64,000 bases of DNA, taken from NCBI RefSeq assembly GCF_000215085.1, contig NC_015589.1:2094120-2158119 (forward strand), given 5' to 3'. This document shows positions 52,634 to 62,332 of this stretch, piece after piece (the stretch's first letter is position 1; each line of letters begins with the position of its first letter). The notes beneath the pieces were generated by a model. The model did no database searches. It was not told the origin of the DNA and saw nothing but the letters and a program-made list of their open reading frames with translations. The DNA comes from Desulforamulus ruminis DSM 2154. GTDB lineage: Bacteria; Bacillota; Desulfotomaculia; Desulfotomaculales; Desulfotomaculaceae. Position numbers and translations under genes: made by a program.

Positions 52634-52860
52634 CAGCAATCCCACCTTTTATAAAATTTGTCAACCATGCCTGTCAAATCTTATGCATTTAGCCTTCCGG
52701 GTATTTTCACAATACAATATATTTTACTGGATCTTCTTTATTTTTAACCATGGTTCTCCCCCCCTTACGATTTATTTATTAAAAAAATCCATTCTTGAAT
52801 ATGGGATAACTTTTCACTATTCTATCATAAAAAAGTATAGTAAATAATGACAACAATATT

Positions 52861-52904
52861 AAATAATAAACCGGAACTCCTTCATGGGAATTCCGGTTTA
52901 TTAT
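52861..52904 (-). terminator. Terminator after the second chemoreceptor gene
   Basis: AATAATAAACCGGAA pairs with TTCCGGTTTATTAT around a 14-nt loop, 33 bp past the stop codon at 52937, with T-rich flanks. Confidence 0.85.
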
Positions 52905-52936
52905 CTCACCGTTCTGGCTCAGATATGGCTAATCTT

Positions 52937-54496
52937 TTATACTTTAAATTTATCTACCATCTCATTTAAATCATCGGCCATTTTATTAAGCTGTTCTGTG
53001 GCCGAGGCCACTTCCTCCATGGCCGCCGTTTGTTCTTCGGCTGTGGCGGAGACATTTTGCACCCCGGCGGAAACCTGCTGTGACGCCGAGGCAACATTTT
53101 GAATTTGTCCCGCCAGTCCTTCCACAGAACGAATAATTCCATTGAAGTGGATACCCACTTCTTCTACCACGGAATTTCCCTCTTGGACCTGTTTGTTTCC
53201 TTCAGTCATCGCTTCCACCGCTTTTTGGGATTCAACCTGCACCTGGGAGATTAAGAGGTTAATGTCCTTGGCCGCGTCCGCGGATTGCTCGGCCAGTTTG
53301 CGGACTTCTTCCGCCACAACGGCAAAGCCGCGGCCGTGATCTCCGGCCCGCGCCGCTTCAATGGCCGCATTCAGGGCCAATAAATTGGTTTGATCCGCGA
53401 TGTTGGTAATCAAATCGACAATTTGGTTGACCCGGTTTAAGGTGTTGGTTAATTCCTCCACCACTCTGGAGGCATCCCCGCTGGAAGAAGAGATTAATTC
53501 CATCTGACTGGTGATCTGCTTAACTCCCTGGAAACCCTCCTCGGCCTCCCGGGAGACTTTTTCCGATAGCGTCGCTACTTCCTGGGCATTATTGGTTACT
53601 TGTTCCATGGTAGAAGCAATCTCCACCACCGTAGCGGCGGTTTCCGCCGATCCCGCCGAAGTTTGCTGGGCCTGTGCGGCCAGTTGTCTGGCTGATTGGT
53701 TCAAATGAACCGAGGAACTTTGCAGCTTTAAAATGATCTCTTTAAAGGCTTGCTGCATTTTATTTAGGGCCTTGGCTAATTGGCCCAATTCGTCCGCCGA
53801 CTTGATTTCAATGCCTTCGGAAAAATCCCCTTGCGCATACCGGGAGGAAACCTTGTTCACCTTCTCCAGGGCTCTGGTAATGGGTTTGGCAATAAAGTAG
53901 GCGAGGCCCAGTCCCAACAGCAGCCCCAGCAGCAGCATGGTCAGCAGGATGCTGCTGATGTGAGTTTCTTTGTTTTTTATGTTGCTCCCATCCCGTTGCA
54001 TTTGCTGTTCCTGATAAGCGGTAAATTTTTTGATTGCTTCAATGGCCCGATCATTGGCAGGGGTGCCCGATATTTGCATATAGGTGGCAGCATACTCCGG
54101 ACCTTCTGTCTCATAAAGAGAAAAGACCACCGGCGGGTATTGCTCAAACTCCCCCAGGGCTTGTTTAACCTGTTCGAAAAGCTCTCGCTGCTCTTTTGAT
54201 ACAATCTGTTTGTCCAGGTAAGCCAGGTGCTCATTGGCCTTTTTTTGGGCATCCTGATATTCCTGTAAAAAAATTTCATCCCCCGTTGCCAGGTATCCTC
54301 GAACCCCGGAGGCCTGACGGACATAATTAAAGGCCAGTTCTTGAGAAGCATTGGTCAATGGAATATCCCGTTCTGAAAGATGCACGGTTTGTTCAACCAA
54401 TTGCCCGATCTGGTAGTAGGTAAAACCGACGATCACCGACATCAGCAAAATAATCGATATAAACCCTGCCCAAATTTTGGTTGAAATCTTTTTCAA
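52937..54496 (-). CDS. Methyl-accepting chemotaxis protein with four-helix-bundle/CHASE3-like sensor
   Basis: About 519 residues. TM1 ([20 protein letters not shown]), a helical extracytoplasmic domain of ~150 residues ([39 protein letters not shown]) of the four-helix type, TM2 ([20 protein letters not shown]), HAMP ([20 protein letters not shown]), and signalling domain with [20 protein letters not shown] and [17 protein letters not shown]. The TTG at 54496 with AAGGAAGG upstream fits better than the ATG at 54517. Ligand unknown. Confidence 0.92.
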   Translation of the reverse strand: MKKISTKIWAGFISIILLMSVIVGFTYYQIGQLVEQTVHLSERDIPLTNASQELAFNYVRQASGVRGYLATGDEIFLQEYQDAQKKANEHLAYLDKQIVSKEQRELFEQVKQALGEFEQYPPVVFSLYETEGPEYAATYMQISGTPANDRAIEAIKKFTAYQEQQMQRDGSNIKNKETHISSILLTMLLLGLLLGLGLAYFIAKPITRALEKVNKVSSRYAQGDFSEGIEIKSADELGQLAKALNKMQQAFKEIILKLQSSSVHLNQSARQLAAQAQQTSAGSAETAATVVEIASTMEQVTNNAQEVATLSEKVSREAEEGFQGVKQITSQMELISSSSGDASRVVEELTNTLNRVNQIVDLITNIADQTNLLALNAAIEAARAGDHGRGFAVVAEEVRKLAEQSADAAKDINLLISQVQVESQKAVEAMTEGNKQVQEGNSVVEEVGIHFNGIIRSVEGLAGQIQNVASASQQVSAGVQNVSATAEEQTAAMEEVASATEQLNKMADDLNEMVDKFKV

Positions 54497-54677
54497 TAGG
54501 TTGTTCCTTCCTTCCATTATTTTTATAGCCCTGCTAAAACTTTTACGGCAACTGCGCCGAGTCAGTATGCATGATTATAATGGAGGGGAATGTTTTTAGA
54601 CTTTCCTTTCGGTTGCGGGGCCGCCCCTTTCGTACCCTTGTCCACCGTCCTGCCAGGTCTTGCATTCCGTATTTTTT

Positions 54678-54887
54678 CTATGCCGTTCGTTTGACACTGT
54701 CCGGGTCGATTCCCAGGATGGAAAATATTTTGGCCAGATACTTTTTCCCGGACCTTTCGCCGTGTAGAATATGGTTCAGATAGATTTTACTGGTGCCGAT
54801 CTCTTTGGCCAGTTGCACCTGAGTTTTCCCGACTTCAATCAGCCGCTTCCTGATGATGATGCCAACCTGGGTCAGTTTCCTTTTTTG
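54678..54887 (-). CDS. Small XRE-family HTH protein (phage-repressor-like)
   Basis: A 69-residue single HTH domain (IIIRKRLIEVGKTQVQLAKE, IGTSKIYLNHILHGERSGKK). TTG start at 54887 with AAAGGAGGAG upstream is preferred over a frame-open ATG at 54941. It has no ligand or dimerisation domain, as in small Cro-like or excisionase-type regulators of mobile elements. It is divergent from another XRE gene 333 bp away. Confidence 0.78.
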   Translation of the reverse strand, partial: QKRKLTQVGIIIRKRLIEVGKTQVQLAKEIGTSKIYLNHILHGERSGKKYLAKIFSILGIDPDSVKRTA

Positions 54888-55220
54888 CAAGGGCGCTCCT
54901 CCTTTCCTACAGCGCTTTGGATCATTAAAGGATGTCACCATCCCAATGAATTTTAAGAAACTGATAAATGGATTACCGGTTCGTTTCTTTCCCCTAAGCT
55001 ACGCCCTTTCTGTGGTTTTACTCTTCAGTTTTCGTTTCGCTTTGTTGTATTTTTGGAAATAATGTATGCTAGAATTCTTTCAATGATAAAATAGTTTATC
55101 TAAAAAACAGTCCATTTAAAAATAAGATTACACGTATATAAGTGTATAGTCAACAAAATGTTTTATTTTTCGTGCAAAAACCTTCTTGATGTGAAAACAT
55201 ATGCGGAAAGGAGATTTTTA
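54888..55220. other. Intergenic region between two divergent XRE regulators
   Basis: 333 bp, AT-rich. It contains a near-palindrome ACACGTATATAAGTGT at 55130-55145, with one mismatch per half, a likely operator for one or both XRE proteins. No gene is visible and no convincing promoter was found. Confidence 0.5.
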
Positions 55221-55616
55221 TTGAATATTGGGGCGAGAATTAAAGAATTGAGGAACCTGGTTAAGATTAGTCAGGAAGAACTGGCGGATAAAATTAAGGT
55301 ATCGCGAGGTAACGTAGGGGATTGGGAAAGGGGCAGGGCCAAGCCCGGAGCGGAGGCTTTACTACTTTTGTCAAGATTTTTTAATGTATCAGTGGATTGG
55401 ATTCTTACGGGAGAAATGTTACAAAATACGGATTTATTTTCCCAGAGCTGCGGAAAAGAAATTTCTCCAAGGGATTTGGAATTGCTGGCAAAATTCCACC
55501 AACTAGCTCCCCGGGATCAAATTAAAGTAGAAGGCTTTATTGAAGGGTTGCTTTATAGTCAGACACTGTCGTCCAACGGAAAGGAATCCACCGGCAGGGC
55601 CAATGAAGGGGCTTAA
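55221..55616 (+). CDS. XRE-family transcriptional regulator
   Basis: 131 residues. HTH domain: IKELRNLVKISQEELADKIKVSRGNVGDWERGRAKPGAEALLLLSRFF, then NVSVDWILTGE, the classic phage-repressor-type end of the domain, and a C-terminal helical tail (PRDLELLAKFHQLAPRDQIK) common to clostridial XRE regulators. The start is TTG 55221, 9 nt after AAAGGAG; an upstream ATG at 55158 is only a frame extension. Confidence 0.88.
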   Translation: MNIGARIKELRNLVKISQEELADKIKVSRGNVGDWERGRAKPGAEALLLLSRFFNVSVDWILTGEMLQNTDLFSQSCGKEISPRDLELLAKFHQLAPRDQIKVEGFIEGLLYSQTLSSNGKESTGRANEGA

Positions 55617-55669
55617 TTTTTTACGTTATCTTGATAAACTTATTTATCATACAGCTTGTGTCAACCATT

Positions 55670-55704
55670 AAGGAGCCGGGCCATTTGCCCGGCTCCTTGT
55701 TTTT
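55670..55704 (+). terminator. Terminator after the XRE regulator gene
   Basis: AAGGAGCCGGG pairs with CCCGGCTCCTT, followed by GTTTTTC. Confidence 0.9.
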
Positions 55705-55761
55705 CAACAAGCTTTGATCTACCGGATTTCTTCTATAATATAATTTGCGCTGTGATCCCGG

Positions 55762-56676
55762 TCATGATCGTATTACCCCCTGCCGCTTCTCCCTGGTTAA
55801 TCTTCGATCCAGCATGCCGGTGGTCAAATATACGCCGGTAAAGACCAACAGGCCGCCGCCGATCTGGGCGGTCGTAATCTTTTCACCAAGCACCCCGCTG
55901 ATAATGGCGGTGAAAAAAGGAATCAGGTTTAAGAAGATTCCGGCTTGGCTGGCTCCAATGGCACGAACGGACATATTCCAGAAAACATAGGAAAATAACG
56001 AGGGAAAAATGACCATATATAAAATCCCCGTTACAGCCAAGGGGCCGATTTTTTGCGTATCAATGCCTTGGGCCAGGGCAAAGGGAACCATCAGCAGCGT
56101 GGCGATTAAAGCGGATACCGCCGTGGCTGTGATGGGCGGGACGGCGGTAAGACGCTTGCCGACGATGGAATACAAGGTCCAGATCACAACGGCGGCCAGC
56201 ATCAGCAAATCCCCTTGGTTATATTCGGTATACAGGACTTGACTCAGGCGGCCCTGGGTTAAAATGACTAAAGCTCCGATGAGGGAAACCAGCACTCCGG
56301 AGGTCTGAATTCCCGAAATTTTCTCCCCCAGCAGAAAGACCGAAAACAACACGATAACACCGGGGTTTAAAGCGCTGACCAGGGCCGCGTTGGTGGCTGA
56401 AGTATAGGCAAGGGCGGAATAAAGCACCAAGTTGTATCCGATAATGCCCAGCACCGCCATGGCCGTCAGAGCGGGCCAGCTCTTTCTCACTATTTTCAAC
56501 TCCGGCTTTTCCAGCCAAAAAGCCGTCGGCAGCAGCAGCAAAGAGGCTAACAGCCAGCGGGAAAAGGTAATCCAGAGGGGCGTCATCTCGGCAATAACAT
56601 ATTTGCCAAACACATAATTGCCCGCCCAAAATAAATTGCACAGTACCAGCAGCAGCCAAACCCGGTGTTTTGCCAT
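55762..56676 (-). CDS. EamA/RhaT-family DMT transporter
   Basis: 304 residues, ten hydrophobic helices in two EamA repeats (NLFWAGNYVFGKYVIAEMTP; FWNMSVRAIGASQAGIFLNL). A family of small-molecule exporters or importers, often of amino acids or nucleosides. ATG 56676 with AAGGAG upstream. Monocistronic, 119 bp downstream of glcF. Confidence 0.88.
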   Translation of the reverse strand: MAKHRVWLLLVLCNLFWAGNYVFGKYVIAEMTPLWITFSRWLLASLLLLPTAFWLEKPELKIVRKSWPALTAMAVLGIIGYNLVLYSALAYTSATNAALVSALNPGVIVLFSVFLLGEKISGIQTSGVLVSLIGALVILTQGRLSQVLYTEYNQGDLLMLAAVVIWTLYSIVGKRLTAVPPITATAVSALIATLLMVPFALAQGIDTQKIGPLAVTGILYMVIFPSLFSYVFWNMSVRAIGASQAGIFLNLIPFFTAIISGVLGEKITTAQIGGGLLVFTGVYLTTGMLDRRLTREKRQGVIRS

Positions 56677-56795
56677 TTGATAAACTCCTTACTCCCTTTG
56701 GTAAATGTCTATTAATAATCAAACCCAAATGCCAGCCCTCTCCAAACCCGGTGAGGGGCTGCTCAAAAAGAATCCCCTGCCGGAATATATGCCGG

Positions 56796-58088
56796 CTATT
56801 GGCGGTAGGACTCCCAGAGCAATTCAATGGTATGACGGACTTTTACTTTGCGGCCGGCCTGGTTGAGGCCGTCCTCCATCTGCATACGGCAGGCGGAACA
56901 GCCGGTGGCAACCCATTCGGCGCCCACGCTTTCAATATCGGCCATCTTCCGCTGGGTGATCTGCAGGGAAAGATCGTAATGAGAAGCACTGAAGGTCCCG
57001 GCACAGCCGCAGCAGGCCTGGGACCGGGGAAGTTCAACGTACTCCAGGCCCGGTATGGCCCGGAGGATCTCCCGGGGCTGGGCGGTGATCCCCTGCCCCC
57101 TTCCTAGATGGCAGGGATCATGATAGGTCACCCGGCCTTTAAGGGGCCGTTGAATAGGCTGCCGCCAACTAGGCAGGGTCACAATAAATTCGGCAATATC
57201 CCGCACTTGATCCGCCATGGCCCGGGCTTTGGCCTCATAAACAGGGTCTCCGGCCAACAGAACCGGTATCTCCTTTTTTAAAGCGGTGCCGCAGGAACCG
57301 CAGAGCACGATGATGGCGTCCACCGGTTCCGGCAGGGAAGCAAATTCGTCCACATTGATCCGGGCCATTTCCTTGGCTGCGGCCCGGTCCCCGGAGACCC
57401 GGGCAGGGGTTCCGCAGCAATGCTGGTTGCGGGGAATGATCACATCCAAACCGTTGGCGGTTAATACCTTTACCGCGGCTTCGGCGGTTTCAGGATAAAG
57501 GAAATTGGCCATGCACCCGGTAAACAAGGCCACCTTTCCCTGGCGGGGCTTTTCAGCCCGCACCCGTTCCAGGCATCCATTGCGGAAAGAGCGGGACGCC
57601 ACCGGGTGCAGCAGCCTGCGCTGATCCAAGCCCAGGGGATAACGGGGCAGCATTCCCCCAACTCCCGGCACCCTGCGAAAGCAAAAACGCTGCAGGCCCG
57701 GCAGCAGGGCCATGAAGGAATTAAAAATCTTCCGGTTCTTCAGCCCTAGATTAAAGATCACTCGCTTTAACAGCGGCAGACCCCGCCGGTTGACCACCAG
57801 GGTCCGGCCGGCCTCTACAATTTCATTGGTTTTCACCCCGGCGGGACAGCTATTGACACAGGCGCTACACAAAAGACAGTGGGAAAGTAAACGCTCAATT
57901 TCCTGGTTCACCGGCAGCAGCCCTTCCTGAACCGCCCTCAGCAGCCGTACTTTTCCCCGGGCGGTATAGGATTCCACCCCAATCTCCTTAAAGATGGGGC
58001 AGACGGCCTGGCAGGCCCCACAGCGGATACATTTAATCATTTCTGCTTCAAGGTTGCAACCTTCCTGTTTTATCTGCTGCATACTCAT
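56796..58088 (-). CDS. glcF: 2-hydroxyacid (glycolate/lactate) oxidase iron-sulfur subunit
   Basis: 430 residues. Two 4Fe-4S motifs at the N-terminus (CIRCGACQAVCP and CLLCSACVNSCP), and two CCG domains (FTGCMANFLYPETAEAAV with HCCGTP; DPCHLGRGQG with ACCGCAG). With GlcD it oxidises glycolate or lactate and passes electrons to quinone or another acceptor. ATG 58088 overlaps the glcD stop by 4 bp (ATGA). Confidence 0.92.
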   Translation of the reverse strand: MSMQQIKQEGCNLEAEMIKCIRCGACQAVCPIFKEIGVESYTARGKVRLLRAVQEGLLPVNQEIERLLSHCLLCSACVNSCPAGVKTNEIVEAGRTLVVNRRGLPLLKRVIFNLGLKNRKIFNSFMALLPGLQRFCFRRVPGVGGMLPRYPLGLDQRRLLHPVASRSFRNGCLERVRAEKPRQGKVALFTGCMANFLYPETAEAAVKVLTANGLDVIIPRNQHCCGTPARVSGDRAAAKEMARINVDEFASLPEPVDAIIVLCGSCGTALKKEIPVLLAGDPVYEAKARAMADQVRDIAEFIVTLPSWRQPIQRPLKGRVTYHDPCHLGRGQGITAQPREILRAIPGLEYVELPRSQACCGCAGTFSASHYDLSLQITQRKMADIESVGAEWVATGCSACRMQMEDGLNQAGRKVKVRHTIELLWESYRQ

Positions 58089-59476
58089 GACTCCCCGAAC
58101 ATAACGCCCGGATTCATAATTCCGTTGGGATCCATGGCCTGTTTGATGGTTTTCATCAAATGCAACGGACCTTCCCCGAACTGCCGGTTCATATATTTGG
58201 CTTTTAACCGTCCAATGCCATGCTCTCCGGTAATCACGCCGTCAAAGGAGAGAGCGGCTTCCACCAGGTCGTCGATGGCCGCTTCCACCCGTTTCATTTC
58301 TTGATCATCCCGTTCATCACAGGAGAAGGTGGCGTGCAGATTGCCATCCCCGGCATGTCCCACCGTTGCAATAATGATTTTTTGCTTACGGGCAATTTCC
58401 TGGATTTTAGCTACCATGCCGGGAATTTTGGAACGGGGGACGGTAAAGTCTTCCCCAATAATGGTGGGATTCAACCTGGACATGCTGGCAAAGGCGGCCC
58501 GCCGCGCCTTCATAATTTCTTCGGCTTCCGCATCATCCCGGGCAATACGGATTTGCGCAGCCCCGGCATCCCGGCAAACCTCGGCCATGCGGTTCATTTG
58601 TTTGTCCAGGATTTCTTTGTCCCCGTCCACCGCCAAAATCAGCACCGCTCCGGCATCCAAGGGAAAACCGATATGGGAGTATTCTTCGATATTGCGGATA
58701 TAAACCTGGTCCAGAAACTCGATCATGGCGGGTACAAGGCCGCTGGAACCGATCCTGGCCACCGCCTCCGCCGCCGCTTCCATGGTCTGAAATACGGCCA
58801 GGCCGATCCTGGTTGCCTCCGGCCGGGGCACCAGTTTTAGAATAATCCGGGTAATCACCCCGAGAGTCCCTTCCGAACCCACAAATAAACGGGTTATATC
58901 GTAGCCGGTGACGTTCTTCAAAGTTCTGGAACCGGTGCTAATGATCTCGCCGCTGGGGAGTACAACCTCCAGTCCCAAAACATAGTCCCTGGTAACCCCG
59001 TATTTTAGGCAGCGGGGTCCTCCGGCATTCTCAGCCACATTGCCGCCCAGGGTAGAAAACTCCGCACTCTGGGGGTCCGGGGGATAAAACAGTCCCCTTT
59101 TTGCTGCCTCTCTCTGCAGATCACCGTTAATCACGCCGGGCTCAACCACAGCCAGCATATTGTCCGGGTCAATTTCAATGATCCTGTTCATGTTGTTCAG
59201 GCTGAGAATAATGCAGTCTGCCACCGGCAGGGTGCCCCCGCTCACATTGGAGCCGGCCCCCCGGGGAATGACCGGTATCCCTTTTTCATTGGCCAGCTTG
59301 ATTACTTCGCTGACCTGGCGGGCATCTTGGGGCAATACCACCACTCCCGGCAGATTGCTTATCTGCAGTTTTAAGGGGGATGCATCATAACTGTAGGAAA
59401 AAAGATGCTCCCGCTTGGTTAAAACCTTGGTTTCCCCCACAATTTGTTTAAGGCGCAATAGAACCTCAGGATCCAA
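58085..59476 (-). CDS. glcD: 2-hydroxyacid (glycolate/lactate) oxidase FAD subunit
   Basis: 463 residues. FAD_binding_4 motif IPVIPRGAGSNVSGGTLPVA, PPDPQSAEFSTLGGNVAENAGG, FVGSEGTLGVI, and a C-terminal HGDGN-like metal/substrate loop in VGHAGDGNLH with TGEHGIGRLK near the end. Typical of the GlcD/Dld2 flavoenzymes. TTG start at 59476 after AAGGTGG. An intrinsic terminator-like hairpin lies 75 bp upstream. Confidence 0.92.
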   Translation of the reverse strand: MDPEVLLRLKQIVGETKVLTKREHLFSYSYDASPLKLQISNLPGVVVLPQDARQVSEVIKLANEKGIPVIPRGAGSNVSGGTLPVADCIILSLNNMNRIIEIDPDNMLAVVEPGVINGDLQREAAKRGLFYPPDPQSAEFSTLGGNVAENAGGPRCLKYGVTRDYVLGLEVVLPSGEIISTGSRTLKNVTGYDITRLFVGSEGTLGVITRIILKLVPRPEATRIGLAVFQTMEAAAEAVARIGSSGLVPAMIEFLDQVYIRNIEEYSHIGFPLDAGAVLILAVDGDKEILDKQMNRMAEVCRDAGAAQIRIARDDAEAEEIMKARRAAFASMSRLNPTIIGEDFTVPRSKIPGMVAKIQEIARKQKIIIATVGHAGDGNLHATFSCDERDDQEMKRVEAAIDDLVEAALSFDGVITGEHGIGRLKAKYMNRQFGEGPLHLMKTIKQAMDPNGIMNPGVMFGES

Positions 59477-59551
59477 ATTTCTACACCACCTTGTTGCTAT
59501 TCTTATAAAGCAGCGAATTCTTTATGCCTGCACAAACCTCAAGTTTAATCA

Positions 59552-59578
59552 CAAAAAAACACCCTCCAATGAGGATGT
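59552..59578 (-). terminator. Terminator-like hairpin upstream of glcD
   Basis: Minus strand ACATCCTC-ATTG-GAGGGTGT (one G-U pair) followed by TTTTTTT. It lies 180 bp beyond the SDR stop, so it may end SDR transcription, or act as a leader attenuator for glcDF. Confidence 0.7.
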
Positions 59579-59757
59579 CAATATCTTTAACCCCTTCATT
59601 CTACCATACTACTTTTAAATTAAATTAACCTTATTGTGCAAGTGCTACTTTAAAACATGCTGCCATTTCACCGTAAACTATTTAATTAGTTAATATAGCA
59701 CAAATTTTACATTTTTCAATACTGGTTTTATTCATTTAAAACTACTTGGCTTCAGAG

Positions 59758-60657
59758 CTAAGAACTTACCATCACTCCGCCATTGACATGGATCACCTGT
59801 CCTGTTACATAACTTGCATCATCTGAAGCCAGATAGACATAGGCAGGAGCTAATTCAAAGGGCTGTCCGGCCCTTTTCATGGGTGTATCCGTACCAAAGA
59901 CTTTAACCTGTTCGGCAGAAAAGCTGGCCGGAATCAGGGGTGTCCAGATAGGACCCGGGGCTACCGCATTGACTCGAATCCCCTGCTCAACCAGAGATTG
60001 GGACAAGGAACGGGTAAAGGAAACAATGGCCCCTTTGGTGGAGGAATAGTCGATCAACTGTTTGTTCCCTTCGTAGGCGGTTACAGAAGCAGTACTGATG
60101 ATGGAACTGCCGGCTTTAAGGCAGGGCAACGCAGCTTTGGTTAAATAGAACAAGGGATAAATATTGGTCCGAAAGGTGTCATGCAGTTGTTCACTGGAGA
60201 TATTCAAGATACTCTGTTGAGGAAATTGCACCGCCGCATTATTTACTACAATATCCAGACGGCCAAAGCATTGCATGGTCTGATTTACAATCTGAGCGGA
60301 AAAGGCCTCATTCCTTAAATCCCCGGCCAGGGCTAAACACCGGCGTCCCAGTTGTTCAATTCTGGCCTTGGTGGTTTCGGCGTCCTGGTGTTCATTAAGA
60401 TAAACAATAACCACATCTGCGCCTTCCTTGGCAAAGGCGATGGCCACAGCCCGCCCAATGCCACTGTCCCCACCGGTAATAATGGCTACCTTATTCATTA
60501 ATTTACTGCTTCCTAGGTAGGAAGGGTTCTCGGAAATGGGGATAGGGTTCATCAGATATTCCAAACCCGGCTGACGCGCCTGGTGTTGCGGTGGAAAGGT
60601 AATGGGTTTTTCCTCACATTTGGTTTCTTTCCCTACATAGGGATACATGGGAATCAT
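59758..60657 (-). CDS. Short-chain dehydrogenase/reductase (YdaD-like)
   Basis: 299 residues. NAD(P)-binding TGGDSGIGRAVA, NNAAV, catalytic Ser in STASVTAYEG and YSSTK (Tyr-x3-Lys), and C-terminal VTGQVIHVNGGVMVSS. The 50-residue N-terminal extension (EKPITFPPQHQARQPGLEYL) is characteristic of the general-stress SDR subgroup, which acts on sugars or aldehydes. ATG 60657 with AAGGAGATG upstream. Monocistronic. Confidence 0.92.
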   Translation of the reverse strand: MIPMYPYVGKETKCEEKPITFPPQHQARQPGLEYLMNPIPISENPSYLGSSKLMNKVAIITGGDSGIGRAVAIAFAKEGADVVIVYLNEHQDAETTKARIEQLGRRCLALAGDLRNEAFSAQIVNQTMQCFGRLDIVVNNAAVQFPQQSILNISSEQLHDTFRTNIYPLFYLTKAALPCLKAGSSIISTASVTAYEGNKQLIDYSSTKGAIVSFTRSLSQSLVEQGIRVNAVAPGPIWTPLIPASFSAEQVKVFGTDTPMKRAGQPFELAPAYVYLASDDASYVTGQVIHVNGGVMVSS

Positions 60658-60726
60658 TTTTACATCTCCTTCGTGTTTTTAAAACCATTTTATGCCAATT
60701 CAACAGATGGGTTCTTATGTAAATAA

Positions 60727-60770
60727 GGCCGTACAATAATAGGGTAACTTCCAATTATTGTACGGCCCTA
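60727..60770 (-). terminator. Terminator downstream of the Spy-like gene
   Basis: GGCCGTACAATAAT pairs with ATTATTGTACGGCC around a short loop. It serves the minus-strand gene ending at 60793. Confidence 0.8.
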
Positions 60771-60792
60771 TTTTATACCGGGAAAAAAAGCA

Positions 60793-61230
60793 TTACTGGC
60801 AGAATCCTTTGTGGCAGCCTGGTCCAAACCCATTGGGGCCGGATTTCTCAGGTAGCATTTTCTTTTGTTCTTCTGTCAGGATCGATTCAAACTCGGCTTT
60901 GTTTTTCTGGCGAATCTCCGAAAGTTTGTTTTTCAGTTCCTTTACTTCTTTCAGCTTCGCTTCAACTTTGGCTTCATCCGGGTTTTTCTGCAGCTTTAGC
61001 TGCTTTAATTCAAAAAACTTATCCTGAAGATTGATCTTCAGTTCCCGGGTTTCCTGGTAGTTCTTTTTTTGCATTTCGCGCAATTTGCTGTACTGCTCAT
61101 CGGTGAGATTTAAAGATTTTAAATGATCTCCGGGATGTCTGGGCTGCGTCTGCGATGCTGCCGAGGCAATCTGAGCGATGCTAAAAATCAGCAGCAGCAC
61201 AACCGAAAGATAGATTACTTTTTTTTGCAT
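60793..61230 (-). CDS. Spy/CpxP-like extracytoplasmic chaperone
   Basis: 145 residues. Signal peptide (KKVIYLSVVLLLIFSIAQIASA), then a helical, highly charged domain with LTDEQYSKLREMQKKNYQET and ILTEEQKKMLP, the paired LTxxQ motifs of Spy/CpxP envelope-stress proteins. ATG 61230 with AAGGAGG is clearly the start; an in-frame start 6 codons earlier is not needed. The C-terminus GFGPGCHKGFCQ carries two cysteines and a histidine, possible metal ligands. Confidence 0.85.
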   Translation of the reverse strand: MQKKVIYLSVVLLLIFSIAQIASAASQTQPRHPGDHLKSLNLTDEQYSKLREMQKKNYQETRELKINLQDKFFELKQLKLQKNPDEAKVEAKLKEVKELKNKLSEIRQKNKAEFESILTEEQKKMLPEKSGPNGFGPGCHKGFCQ

Positions 61231-61357
61231 ATCCGACCTCCTTATCATTTATTTTGTTTTCCGTTCTTATTGTACCCATTCTAAAGACTTTCAATAAGGA
61301 ATTTTATTCATTAAAAATGATTTATTTAATTTTATTCAAAAAAATTTTGTAACTTTT

Positions 61358-62305
61358 TTAGGCTTTATCTTTATGCAGCCACTCCATCAGATTGTTTTCA
61401 CGGGTCTTTTTAATTTGTATCAGGCTTTCCGGGGTCCAATCGTATAAACCGCTGCCGGTTTTGGCGCCCAGCTTTCCCTTTTCCATGGCTTCTTTTAAGA
61501 GGGGCGAAACCCCCGGGTTGTGGCAGAGATCTTGGATCAGGTAAGTGGAAATGTTATAGAAAATATCCAGTCCGCCCAAATCGGCGCTTTCCAGGGGACC
61601 GGTGGTTGCCAAACGGCGTCCCAAACTATATTTCACGGTGGTATCCACCGCCTCCTTGCTGGCAATGCCAGATTCCACAATATACAGGGCTTCACGAAGC
61701 AAAGCCAGTTGCAGGCGGTTGCCGATGAAGCCCAGGGCTTCCCGGTTTAAGGCCACCGGTTTTTTACCAATCTTCTCCATTAGCTGCCAGGTGGCATCCA
61801 CCACCGGCTGGCTGGTGTACTTGCTGGGAACCACTTCCACCAGCGGAATCAATTGGGCCGGATTCCAAAAGTGAGCGGCAATAAAACGCTCTTTATAGGC
61901 CAAGGCCCCGGCAATAGAGGTGGGGCTGAGACCGGAAGTATTGGTGGCCAAGATGGTTTCCGGTGAGCAAAGCTGTTCGATTTGTGCAAAAACCTGTTGT
62001 TTCACCGCAAGATTTTCGGCAATGGCTTCAATCACAAAATCCACGTCTTTCACAGCCTCTTCCAGGATGGTGACGCCCTTAACCCGTTCCAGGATCCGGG
62101 GAATATCCTCTGCATCAACCAGGCCGTTTTCCCGGAAGGTTTCCAGAGCCTCCTTGATGTTTTGCAAGCCCCTCTGGATACTGGCTTCAGAACGGCCAAA
62201 CATTCGTACCGGGTAACCGGCCGCCGCAAAGACCAGGGCAATCCCAAAACCCATGGTGCCGGTTCCCAGGGTGCAAATATTTTTAATTTCCTCGATTTTT
62301 TTCAC
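61358..62305 (-). CDS. 3-hydroxyacyl-CoA dehydrogenase
   Basis: 315 residues. NAD+-binding GTGTMGFGIALVFAAAGYPV, catalytic region IAAHFWNPAQLIPLVEVVPS and the family signature NREALGFIGNRLQLALLREALY are intact. It oxidises or reduces 3-hydroxyacyl-CoA, as in butyryl-CoA-type or beta-oxidation pathways. GTG start at 62305 with AAGGAGG upstream is preferred over the TTG at 62323. It directly follows the GRE activase, linking it to the product of the second glycyl radical enzyme. Confidence 0.9.
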   Translation of the reverse strand: MKKIEEIKNICTLGTGTMGFGIALVFAAAGYPVRMFGRSEASIQRGLQNIKEALETFRENGLVDAEDIPRILERVKGVTILEEAVKDVDFVIEAIAENLAVKQQVFAQIEQLCSPETILATNTSGLSPTSIAGALAYKERFIAAHFWNPAQLIPLVEVVPSKYTSQPVVDATWQLMEKIGKKPVALNREALGFIGNRLQLALLREALYIVESGIASKEAVDTTVKYSLGRRLATTGPLESADLGGLDIFYNISTYLIQDLCHNPGVSPLLKEAMEKGKLGAKTGSGLYDWTPESLIQIKKTRENNLMEWLHKDKA

Positions 62306-62332
62306 CCAGCATACCTCCTTCAATGTGCATGA

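Noticed and set aside
56750..56795. Terminator of glcDF (GCCGG-N8-CCGGC)
   Set aside because: The stem is only 5 bp and the T-run is 11 nt away; too weak to call.
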